Part shown: positions 37,872 through 50,200 of the stretch, in pieces | Layout: each line of letters opens with the position of its first letter | How positions within the stretch are numbered: position 1 is the first letter of the stretch | Source: Trichoplax adhaerens | Lineage: Eukaryota; Placozoa; Uniplacotomia; Trichoplacea; Trichoplacidae | Assembly (NCBI RefSeq): GCF_000150275.1 | Contig: NW_002060943.1 | Coordinates: forward strand, 8,440,066-8,504,065 | Reading direction: 5' to 3' | DNA length: 64,000 bases | Notes under the pieces: generated by a model | Database searches by the model: none | What the model saw: only the letters and a program-made list of their open reading frames with translations | What the model was told of the DNA's origin: nothing | Made by a program: the position numbers and the translations under genes

Positions 37872-40339
37872 CTACATCCATGAATTGAGATAATCAGTTA
37901 TTAAAATTATATCGCTATTTGCAAAGCTTAGACCAACCATTGATAAACAGTTTAACGAAGCTGAGTTGGATATATTATACATGCTATGTAGATATACCGT
38001 CGGACAAAGTGAACTTTTCAATTTAACTTGAAAATGAAATGAACATGGTTACCATTTATGTAATTACTTTATTTATGAGTAAGACGGTAATGGTTGTAAA
38101 TTATAAATACAATACTCACCCTTTGTATAAGTACCTGAAACCATTTAACATAATTCTGAACAATAAGTTAGCAGAAGCTATTCGGTTTCAACTACTAGTT
38201 ATTAATTTATTGCCCAAAGATATGGTCAAGGACATTTTTAATGTGCTGGTCAAATTACGACAGGTATACTCGTATACATCTTTAATCGTGCACTACAATG
38301 GATAACACGCATTAGGATTGATCAGTTTATAATGGTTTTTGAGTCATTTTTAGAGGTTATCGATTTTGTTGGTTAGAAATTATCCCAGATCCGATTATAC
38401 TATGGTAAAACCATTCTTGTTATACCGATGCAAGGACCCTCTTTGAATAATTTATTAATCTTAATACATTACATGCCATTGAATGGAATAAATATGTATT
38501 GGATTGAAGAGGGAGAAAATCTCCATGATTACCGTAATCATCTGGTAGATAAAATGGATTAGCCTGTTTACTAGAGTGGAATTATTGATAGCAACAAAGC
38601 CAAGGGCGAATACTGTGCATTATATTTTCGTCTATACCGTCTAGCACGCATTGATAGATGCCATATACTGGTAGCGAATTTTAAAGTGGCCATGATGCGT
38701 GTTGGAATACTTTAACTAACATCTAGAAATAACCAGCTATCCCGAGTATTCAGCTACATATAGTAAGGTTAATCTTATTGGATCCTATTTACTCTTAAGC
38801 ATAAATATTACTCTATTTCATTTCAAATCATTGCAGGTCCATGAACTATTTATTACAGGGATCATGTCCAATAGACGGACCCAACGAATTTTATATTATC
38901 CGTCTGATATTGGACTTGATCCCCATGGCAGTTTAAGTGCAACTATGAATTCTTCTCTTTTATCTGTGGCATCTAGCTAGCTTCTTGCAATATCTTGTCG
39001 TATTCAGAATTGGAGACAATTGACTATCCGATTTTACTGTAGAGCTTGATATCGATACCGTCTATCATAATCATATTATCTGATGTTAAGTAGAGTTGTA
39101 GTCATACTTTCTCTGTAGTATGTCGAGATCGATTTGTAAATAATTAATTGATTTCTTATCTGATTGCTGTCCATGGTGTGTGGAATGAACGGTCGACAAA
39201 AAACGACAATTGCAGACTGTCCGTGTAGTAGGCTAGGGAACTATTGCAAGCCTTTGCATTCATGTTGACAAATCTAGCGTCAACTTGACAGCCTGATCCT
39301 GGTAGTAAAGTAGTCAATTGTGGCGTTGACATTGGTCAAGTGTGAGGGATAGAAAAAGTGAAAAAAGCTCATGCGATCAGACTGACGAAAGTGATGGCTT
39401 AAGTTAAGGTGAAAGTGCTATCATACAGTAGAGCACAGTCAAGTGGTCTGTGTAGTCTGTATTAGCGGGAGGGGGACTGTATTTATTTCATGCAGTCTAA
39501 CAGACTTGATATTTGATTCTGCAATTACTCTATCACTACTCAAGCACTAGAAGAAGCCAAGTCAACCAGGCATTTTATATCACTATCCGATAAAAGTGGA
39601 TTTATTGGTCATAAAAGAGTATGCAATTTTTTGGGGGTACTTTTTGAATACACCAACAAATGATATTGTCGTTCCACTATCGCAGTTGGTCTTGATTGAT
39701 GAAAAGTTGGACTTTTCATCAACAACTGTAGATGATGGCACGATAACGGCTGTATCTTGTGCACAATCCTGTGTCAACTTTAGCGCAAGAATACAAGGCA
39801 TTCCTTGTAAAGATAGAAAGTGTGATAACGCTATTACAAAGTTCAAGACAACCTTACCATATCCCTTAATGGTGTCAAAATGATCGATTATATGATTGTG
39901 TAATGGCTACAGTATGGACCAAACGGTGGACTCTATTCAATGGTTAAACGTCAACGCTTGCTCTAGATCGCAAGTTAAAAAAGAAGAAACGATTCAAACT
40001 TCATTGGTGGTATAGCATGATTGCCAAATACACTTACAATTCAATTTTAATGTCTATCTATCTCTCTATTCTAAATAGAGAAAGTTTAGAAGATTTCAAG
40101 ATAGTTTAACAAGCTAAAAAGCAACTTATCAACGCCATCAAGTCAACCACAATACGATTTACTCGCGCCTTTCAACACGTTGATCGCTGCTAACTTGGTC
40201 TTCTAGCAGCACGTATTTTCTATGGTATTGCCACAACTTGGCTTGATTGATATTACCATTGGTACTTACGATTAGGCTTGGATGCAGTCAGAATAAGAGA
40301 AAAGGACATAATGGGATGATGAACTTGGACGATATCATT
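37872..40339. other. Gene-poor stretch with a hairpin
   Basis: The missing first exon of CSDE1 should lie in or beyond this stretch but was not identified. A stem-loop sits at 38858-38924. At about 39697-39723 a short palindrome (TTGATGAAAAG, 5-base loop, CTTTTCATCAA) lies inside overlapping opposite-strand open frames at 39583-39883 that show no family resemblance. Confidence 0.45.
38858..38924. repeat. Inverted repeat, potential stem-loop
   Basis: Left arm 38858-38879 (GGGATCATGTCCAATAGACG plus GA) pairs with right arm 38899-38924 (its reverse complement begins GGGGATCAAGTCCAATATCA), with about three differences and a 19-base AT-rich loop. No target-site duplication was seen. Confidence 0.75.
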
Positions 40340-40475
40340 TGCAGTACGGTCCGGTATGGTATGGTACCGTACTGGTCTTCTTAGTGGTACTGTCCTTCAG
40401 CTCCATCCTCAAGTTACTGTACAGTCCATTGTCAATCTGGACTGTAGAGTTTGTACTGTACTGTACACCCTTTTT

Positions 40476-40684
40476 TTTACAAACCCAATTGTCACCCCTG
40501 AAAGTATGTACTGTAGCGAGTTTGGTTTGTACTGTACTGTACTGTACTGTACAGTATTGTACTGAAAGTACAGTACGGTACTCTACAGTACTCTACCGTA
40601 CTGTACTGTACTGTAGCGAGTTTGGTTTGTACTCTACTCTACTCTACTCTACTCTACTCAGGGGGTGACAATTGGGTTTGTAAA
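40476..40684. mobile_element. Foldback element enclosing TACTG repeats
   Basis: Left arm 40476-40501 begins TTTACAAACCCAATTGTCAC; right arm 40658-40684 is its reverse complement with a single-base indel. The interior is the TACTG/ACTCT repeat tract with two direct copies of GCGAGTTTGGTTTGTACT. Terminal inverted repeats around simple-repeat filler are typical of foldback-type or MITE elements. No coding capacity. Confidence 0.6.
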
Positions 40685-40792
40685 GTCCGGCATCTTGTAA
40701 TTCTATTTTACTACCTATTGCTGAAACTGCTCTCCGCGTTGCACTTTCAGCAATACAGTAGGTAGTAAAATAGAATTACAAGATGCCGGACT
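40685..40792. mobile_element. Long hairpin (foldback/MITE-like)
   Basis: Left arm 40685-40726 starts GTCCGGCATCTTGTAATTCT; right arm 40745-40792 is its reverse complement, identical apart from a 5-base insertion (CTGTA type). The loop is 18 bases. The arms are about 43 bp, so the insertion or duplication must be recent. It abuts the preceding foldback element exactly. No convincing target-site duplication. Confidence 0.75.
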
Positions 40793-41260
40793 CTAGTGTA
40801 CTGTACTGTACATACTGTATACTGAGTCTACAGTGTACAGTACGTTGATGGCAGGCGATAACACACTGGCTCTGCACTGTAGCACTGTACTGTACTGGAA
40901 GTTGATGTCAAAGGAATGCAATAGTGTGCAAGGTTAAAGCAGACAGTAGATCAAAGGTCAATTTATGGGAAACCTTACGCCATTTATTACTTGCTATTGA
41001 ATATTACGGTACTCTGCCATTCGCTCTTGTACATTTGATGCCAAAGGTTCATTGTTGCTTTAGGCAAATACAATGCCACACTGCAGTACTGTACAGTATT
41101 GTACAATCACCAACTTCGACACAATATTCTGACTCAGTCTGCAATTCTCTCAGAAGGTTTTGCAGTCGTCAACAATACCATCGAGCTGTACAGTGTACAG
41201 TGTACAAAAGTATTGTCGACGCGGAGACTGTACAGTACAGCTGTACACTGTACAGTACTA

Positions 41261-44200
41261 TGACTAGACACGAGTGACGGGACCGACACTCAATACCCTA
41301 GTATGAAGCCTTTGTCCACCTCATCTCTGCCTGAGAGTCACTTGGGTGGTTATCAACCCTTTCGTTTCATGCTTATGATTGAGCATTAGCAGCCATTACA
41401 AAAATCACAATTCAACATGTCGATGTCAATGTCATGTCGAAAAACTTCCATTACTCAGCCCATATACTGTACAGTACTGTAGATCGCTAGCTGTGGCCCT
41501 GGCCAATTAATCATGGACCAGACAGCGGACTTGCAAAAAAGCAAATGCCTGCCATTGCCCATTTCCATGGTCAATAAGTCATTGCAAGGCATTGCAGCCG
41601 ACGCTATCCACACCATTCCCAACTGCAAACATAGCAAAGTTGCATCTTTTTTCAACCCTAGGCAATTACTTTATCATTAGACAAGTATTTCAGTGATGAA
41701 CAAGTACCTTGAATTGAGCATGACAAAACTTCAATCTATTGTTGATTTCCACGTTATTGCATGAATTATGCAAGTTTTACGCTAGATATAAGGGACGACT
41801 GTCTGTGTCTTTCTCATATATATGTACCCGACATAATTATTCGCATAATACCCACATAAAATGGATAGTCGTCGTGTTCGACGGGTTTGGTTGTGCGATA
41901 TCCTGCAGCTGCATACATACAGCATTGAAGTAGGATCAGCAACTGCTCAGCTAAAATGAATCTCTCTGCGCTCAACTGGAGTTTGTCTTAGTACTACTGT
42001 ACATTAGTGAATATTTTATTTTTATAGATCAAATCACTTTACTCATTACTCGAGTTGTATTACTGGCTGTTTTAGTCCTGTAGTCCTGCCGTTATTTTAG
42101 ACTGAGACCCTATGGGCTGCAAGGTGTTTCAAGCCTCCTTCACTGTCAATAGATAATAATCTACAGTGACCCCCCCAAAAATGCAACATGGCAGTCCATT
42201 GCCTTCTTTTCTTTCTGTTAATCATGCATAGCGGTGGAGAAATGCTAAAATCTTTCTATACCTTTCTCGGAAATTATGCAAACATACTACTACGAATCCA
42301 TACCAGTACTAAGCCAGCGGGACAACAAGATTAGTCTAGTCGTAGATTGACAGTGTTGCTTTAATCATGTAATTTTCTAACCTAGGCCAAAGACGAATAA
42401 ATAGTCTGTGGCTGCCCCTGTACATTTTTCGAGCTTACTTCACATTAGTAGTGAATTGGAAAAGAACAATTTAATATCCAACGCAACTGTACAGTACTCT
42501 ATGCCTCGTGAAAGTAATTTAGACCAAGACTATTTCCTATCCAAGTCAAAAGCGAACAGTCCGTTCTTAAAACAGTGTCATTAAGAATCTTCAAAATGTT
42601 ACTACTGTACAGTTTCTGACAAATTTGATTACATAAACTTGATTCTTCTAACTACGTATGCTAAGGACGATCTATTCGCAGTCTAATTTCCATCTTAAGC
42701 TAATTTGGGCTTGCACTACAAATTGTTACGTGTACTGTGTACAATCTCAAAGTACCATTCGAGAATTTTTTGAAGGAGCAGGTGGATTGAGTGCATTTTC
42801 AAATTGATGAACTGTAAATAATGTCTGTCGTAGAAAGTGAACAATTCAATATTTAATGCAAATGTTGTCCATGCCTCCGTGAAAGTAATTATGATCATTG
42901 CTGTCACAAACCAGCTTCATGACAAAGATATAAAACAAATCTCGAAATTACTATATTCTCCGGCGTTCAGTATCCCTTCACTACCTCACAAGAATTGAGA
43001 CGCCTTTGCTTCTACGTTAAAACAACTATAAAATTCTTTTTTTATTCAACTATCTGCCCAACTTAAATTAAATACCCTTCGGCAGCAGCTATCATGTATG
43101 AGTCATAACAGTTCATGAAATTTAGCTCTTATTGGATAGCTAAATTAATACAGACATTATTCATAATTTGGGACATTTACTGAACGATTCTAGATAATTA
43201 GACTACAGTATGTCCACACACAGAATTATTTATGGTATCATCTATAACTGAATATCTTCTGGATATTCATCACAAGCGTTACAAGACATAACACTATAAT
43301 CAATTAATATTAGTTACCTTATTCGAACTCTTACTACAATACAGCATAATTTACTGTAACAAAATAATAACTACTGTAGTTCTTACTGTAAGTCATTATT
43401 AGTTATCTCCATATATAAATGTTAAACACTAAATTTAGTCATTTACTCTTCACTGTAGTTCGCACCGTGACGATTGCCTATCCAAACCAAAGGCGAATTA
43501 TCAACCTGCCCTTTCAACAGTTACTTACATAGAAAATATTTACGGTACTATAAATTCGACATTTTTAATATGTTTTAAAAAGAGAAGAGTTTATTAAATA
43601 TCAGGCAAGTCTATTGTAGAAGAAGATTTAAGTAACTGGATGATACATCTGTAACGCTTACATGAATACTTTTAAAAATGGGGTAGCCAGGATGCTGGTT
43701 GAAATGCAAATTAGTACTAGTTATAATAAATTAACAAAATATCCATATTCATATTATCATATTTTGTTTACTTTATACTCCATTAATGACGCTGTTATCA
43801 ACGAGCAAACACCGTAGTATGTGCTTAGATAAATAGCTACTGAGAAGCCATCAAGTCGTAATCAATTCATTGATCTCAGTTCAATTTATAAAAGAAGTTG
43901 GAGTAACGCATTTTAGCCTATCAAATCAGTGGAAAGATTCAATCGTTTTCGATCCATACTTGGGTAAGAATAGTAAACTGCTTCAGATTATGTATCAGTA
44001 GATATTGCTGGTTAATAACGACTTAATCCGTGATTGAAATATTGTACTAGAACTGGGCTCGTAATCAACGGGTAGCCATTACTCAACTGTTAACGTTATG
44101 GTCTTCTCATAGCCATCATTTCTTACTTAATAGAGTAATCCAATCGATAGCAGCATACACGTAAGCAGTCATGCCTAGCACATTGTCGACAAGACCATTC

Positions 44201-47200
44201 GTATCTCAGATATTCTTATCATCGTAGCTCATTAAAAATAGTTTATTTCAAAGTATTATAATACGTTGGTTCGAAGATGCAATATAGATCACATGGGATA
44301 CTTAAGCTTCATCGTTCTCCTTACCTTTGATTACTGTATCCGTCTAAATTAATTTCAAATGTCTCTAAACTGATAATCTATGCCCATTTCTTGCCAGTTT
44401 TTGCTCATTTTTACTCTAAATCGATTCAGCCTTTGCTTCTTACGCTCAATAGGCAACAGCTTCATTATATAATAATTATTATTTCGATCTATGATATTTT
44501 TTAATACTTCAGTTTAACAGTATTACGATTCATATTTGCTACCCTCCCCATGAATTCTGTTCATTCATACTGTAAATCTGCAAGTTATCATGTAGTTGAG
44601 AAAGCGATTTCATACCTAAAATCACTTGATAAACTAGAGAATTAATTTTAGGTTATAAATCGAGATAAATGAACTAGGCAAGATGCCTTTCTATATTATC
44701 TACCATAAGTTTTACACTATATGGGATCTTTAATTTCACTGACTAAATGTCTTGCTTTCAAAATTTTACCGCGATTCAAATTAAATCATAAGCCCGACAA
44801 ACAAAGTTTCATTACAAACTACTTTACAATAATCTAATTAGGTTAACAATTTGAAATTGCTAATATATACCGGTTTATGTCATACCGTAGGTAGTAGTGA
44901 GATCTTTGCAATCGTTTTTACCTTTTTTTATCAAAGTTCTTTGTATGATTGAGTGATTTTTTGTTGGAAGGTCTTCTACAAAAAACAGTCAATAAGGACT
45001 CAATGCTTGGAACCGTAATGTTTTCAAGATATTTTACTCATTTATATCAGACTCTAATTACATTGTTACACTTAAGATTCCGATTGGACACAATTGAAAG
45101 AATATTTATTTTGCATTAGATCGAGATTTTATATACTGTTGAATAGGTACTAACTTTATAAGTTCCATCTCAAAATTGTTTCGATACCAATATCCTTTCT
45201 ATGACTACAACTTTGAAAAATTACAAATTGAATGAACAGCTGTAGAAGATACGTAAATTATATATTTAATCCTCAACTTATATAATTGCTAGGCAATATC
45301 GTTTTACTTTGGGAGAATTATTGTGGGAATACGAGTGTACAAAATAAACTATTTTCTCATAAATGGAAAAGTTAATTAGCATTATGTTAAGCTACTTGTT
45401 CCGAATTAGTTCTACGACAAAATTTGCTATGTCTGTTGCCGTGCGTTACCCTTAGACTAGATCGAAATTTTCTAAAAGCGTTTCTTCAATACACCTTGTA
45501 TAACAAGATAGCGCAAAACCGCAGAGAAATGCTTATATGAGAAGTATTTCGTGAAAATGAACTACCCGAGCAATCATGGTGTAGAATCCTCCCTTGTCGC
45601 CACTATATCGATACATATACGCTTATACAAGCCTAATATAATAATTGTATTCATGATACAACAAATAACATACCGGCAAAATGATTTCAGTATGTATGAT
45701 TGTCTAGGAACAAAGAAACTTTAGAACTTTCATTCTTCAGTATTGCATAGGCAAATATGGTATAAAGATCGTCCATAAAATGAAATCAATATTCCTCTTA
45801 CGCACATACAGGGCCATGATAATAGAGTAGCCGAAGATAGTTAGTTATGGTAAGCATCAGGTTAAACAATCGCTAAGTGATATGTTAGCCCCCTTTGCAT
45901 CGCATAAAATCAAACTTTGTGTTAGTATTATTGAACTATAAGACTATGATTTAGTGTGTAATCATTCTTCGATAATTAGTTTTATGCATGTACATATCAA
46001 GTTCAACGGATTCATCGATGAACAATTATACTCGTCATAAAGCATGTACAATACTATAAATCGCTTTAGTGTTACCTTCTTTCTACTCTTGAAAGCAAAG
46101 GAAGATGTTCCGGTATTGCCAAAAATAACTAAAATCGTCAGAGTTAGAGTAATTTGTAGCAACTTACAATAGCGTAGTTGAAAAGGGATGGCCGTAAAAT
46201 CAAAACATCTACATTACTCTACTAAGACTTAGCCCTCCAGCACTCATTATAATTAATATTGACTTCTTGAAGAAAACTTTGTTTGAATGAATCTCCATAC
46301 GGAATTGCCGCGTAGTTGTAAACTTACAACGGAACTTCTTGCTGGGCAGATTTCGAAAGTAAACGATACTAAAGAATGGAATAATGTAGTAGTTCTCTGT
46401 ACGGGTATATCAACAATAGTAATTCTTAGTCAAATTTTAGGTATATAAAATATAGTATATATACACGCGTATATTAAGAATGAAATTAGTAACCCTTGAG
46501 TTTTTCCAACCGATGATAACTTAAGAGGGATAGAACCACACACTATTTGAAGAAGATCTTTTTTACATGCTTATGATTTAGTATGCAACATAATTATTAT
46601 TACCTCGCGCAAGCATTTTAATGCCAGTTCTTATAGGAAGATAGAATAAAAGCATAGTGATCAATAGTTTTCCAACTGATCAACTCCCGGAATATAAATT
46701 ACTAGAAAGAGATCTCTTTTCTAGATAATCGTGGTGTATTACATTGTGTATGATCATCAATTACTGGGCGTATTTCTGCTATAATTATATTGTGATAATG
46801 TAAAAATTTTAGTAGTTAGTCTACTCCTTAACAGCTAAATTATAAATCCACGCACTACTACAAAGATACCCTACCACTTTTCACTTATACATAGCGTAAA
46901 GCTACAATGCATTGATGATCATTATACTTCACATATTTCTGGTCATGATGAATGCAAGTGCAGCAAATAAAAGCTATAAGCCTCATCTCTTTTCTAATTG
47001 ACCTGATTCAAAAATTTATTAACGATGTACGAAAATTGATTGTATTGAAGAACTGATTTATTTCATGATCGCCTATGGATATTTTAGTACGTCTTCACGA
47101 CATGCACTAACTTATAACTTTAATAATGTTAGTAAAGACAAATTTATTTTAGAAGCTATTCAATTTTACGGGCTTTATACTCTTCCATAGACAAACATAT

Positions 47201-50200
47201 AGCAATAGACTGTCAGTAAACTATTCGATCTAAAATGATGTCTAGCCATTATGATATTTCAATAGATAATTTTCGAACTTCTTTTGAGGGGGGGGTATTC
47301 TGACGGTAGCTTAAATATACTATCAACTGTCACAAATAGACAATATGATTAGTTCTCTTTTATGTGTACTTTCTCCAAAGTATTAAATTATCATAATTAA
47401 ATTTAGGCTTGTCCACCTCCACACTCCATACAATACCAAAGCAAATTATAACAATACTCACACAAGTCGGTCACGATGATTCAAAACATGTGATAGATAA
47501 ATTATTATAAAATTGCGTAGAATCATGATCAGAAATTTTAACATTATTGTCCAATATCTACAACTGAAACCCTCTAACTGCTCATTAATGAATCATTTAG
47601 TACATACATTTACGCCAATAGTTGTTTCTTTCCCTACATTTACAATTTAAAATTATCGTTGTACCAGTACCTACTGAATACGAATATTTGCTGGATGTTT
47701 ATTAATTACACCAATAAACCTGATCATAGTAAATAAATATGATATGCTATTTCGATTAAATGCTCAACCAAGACGTGATGGGATAGATTGATATGAAAAT
47801 TGACATCATATATTGCCAGATATTGATTATCAATAGGTGAATTTAAAGGTGGGGAAAGAATTCTATTTTGTGCATCAATCGTAGGCAATCATAATGGATC
47901 AATTTTAGATATTTAGCATTTCATACCATATGCTGAAATACATGGAACAAGGTCATAATGTAGAAGGAAGTGTATCAATATTTGCTAAGTAAATTAAATA
48001 CAGTCCATTCTACCATCCCATTACCATACTCTATCCGTATTCCTATGAACTGCAGCCCTAATCAAGATTTGATTTTTATATATGGCCGCTCAATGTCATT
48101 CATAATACAGTATATTAAATGTTGTAGACAAGATATTCGTACACTAACGCAAGACATTTATCAAGTTGATAGGCCAGATATTTATGGCACAAATACATAG
48201 CACCAAGTTAGTCTAAATTATTCTACGTGTAAGAACTGATCTGAGCAATACCCTAAGCTATTATCTGGCTATATATTTTTTATGCTAATGTTAAAGTAAG
48301 TTAGTGGATTCTTACGCTTGGAAATAATAGTAAAATACCTAAAATGGTATTGAATATTTGATCTTCCTGAACCAATTTGCGTAGCGCCTACGGGTAAAAT
48401 TAATATCATTAATAACCGTATGCTTTCATACAGCTACTATTAATTTAGAGACCCTTTAATTCATCAACCGTAAATGATGCTATCTATAGTTATCAATAGA
48501 AGTGAATATATTTGATTTATTTAAATCGATTGTACTTGTCTGACTATTGTTATAACCTATTGGATCAATTCATTTATAGCTGGAAGCATTTGATATTTTT
48601 TATTATCATCATCTTCTTTTGCATCTGTTACTTTGCGAATAATTATATTTTATTATATTTACTGTTGATAAATAAGGTCGTGGGTTATATCTTGGGCCAT
48701 TTTTCGAATTCTACTGGCAAGCTTATCGTATTATTGGTTATTAATCAGATATTAAAACTGATAGACGTCAAATCTATATAAATTCTGGCTAAGGTAAGTA
48801 AAAAAATAGAATAGAGCCATGTCTCGATAACTTTTCTTGAATAAAAGTACAGTAGTTGCCTAGTTTAATTAATTTGCAATAGATTACTGACAGTACTACC
48901 TACTGTTAACGGGAAGATACCTTCAGATCATTATAGATGTAAATGATCAAGAGTGTAATTTCGTTATGATAGCAATAAATTCTACTTATTTTATTGTTTA
49001 TAGCAACACGACTTGTTATAAGTCTTTAATGCTGGAGCTGCACGATATTAGATATAATTTTTCATGTCAAAAGTCGATGATGTTCTTAAATAGTGAATAT
49101 TTACCTATATTGTTAGTTAGGTAGAACTTCCATTTTAAACAATTCTACCGCAACATCGACATTTAAATCGCTCTACTAAGAAATGGCTATAGGCAAGACT
49201 AATGTTACTGGTGCCCCACAAGGTAAAAATAATCTAGAAATATATTAATCGAACGAATTGAAGGAGTAAAGATCACATATTTTAATCAAATCTTTTTAAA
49301 TGGAATTTATAAAAGTAAGATACAAAAACTGATTATCTGCTTACTTTATTTTTACAATTTTACCAACTTAATATTCATAAAAATCACGTTCTATGAGTGT
49401 AGCCTATCCAATTCGTCCTCTACTTATCCTTTCTTAAAATTTAGGAAAAGTAATCAAACAATGTAATCGATTAGTCACGATGAACGGTATCTAGTATTGT
49501 ATTTACCTTTGATTTTTCCCTGTTGATGATGCTAACTTACATATTAAAAAAGAAATCAGTTTCGAAGATCGGACGCTCTTCATTTAGTGATGCTATTTTA
49601 TAGCAAACAGAGTAGATTTTTAAGATCAGGGTATCATGATAAAACGTAAATAATGAATAAGAATTATAAGCGTAAAAAGTTTAATAGACCACATCATTTA
49701 CCCTGACTAATAATTCGATCTTAAATAATCAATACATCTATCATTATAGATATCATATTCTTCAACGAAAGAGATAAATCGCATTTTATGGACCCAAGTG
49801 TCTGATATTTTCCGCATTGATTGTTTCCTATTTATTTAATTTAGATTATAGTAAGTATTTTAGAACTAGCTAACAATTTGCATATACGCTTAGTAGTATT
49901 AAAGATCCTCCCAGTATCTCACCGGTATTAAGATGACATATGATAATTTACTTCTATATTTTAATCTACAACTCCAGGCTACTTTTGCCCATACAGAAAT
50001 AAGTCAATACTTGACTGATAAGTATATAACCTTAAAAGTTTACTGGGATATTAAATCGCATTTATCAGGGATGAATTGTTATATTCAGCTCGGGGAAGGA
50101 AGGAAGTAGAAGACAACCAATGCGAATAAAAACTGACAACTGAATCCGTTATTTAGATGAGAATAAGTAATGTATATGAATGACTTAATACAGCGGATCT

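Larger units (their letters stand above)
40340..41260. repeat. TACTGTAC-rich repeat region
   Basis: Dense TACTGTACTGTAC and GTACAGTA words, including a run of seven ACTCT units (about 40631-40657), repeated GTACTGTAGCGAGTTTGGTT (from about 40508 and 40609) and further clusters at 40798-40900 and 41080-41250. Long open frames in this region are by-products of the repeats. Two nested or adjacent foldback structures are embedded in it. Confidence 0.8.

Noticed and set aside
38039-38305. 88-codon plus-strand frame considered as a gene or the missing CSDE1 5' exon
   Set aside because: Wrong strand for CSDE1 and no recognisable domain.
39583-39883. Overlapping open frames of 87 and 95 codons on opposite strands
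   Set aside because: No recognisable family on either strand, no introns, and a palindrome inside; not enough to call a gene.
40339-40668. Open frames of 69-109 codons, and a further one of 117 codons at 40924-41277
   Set aside because: They consist of TACTGTAC/ACTCT repeats read as YCTVLYCTV-type peptides and run through foldback arms.
48512-48781. 89-codon hydrophobic frame
   Set aside because: Ile/Leu/Phe-rich as expected of AT-rich DNA; no family motif, splice site or neighbour supports it.
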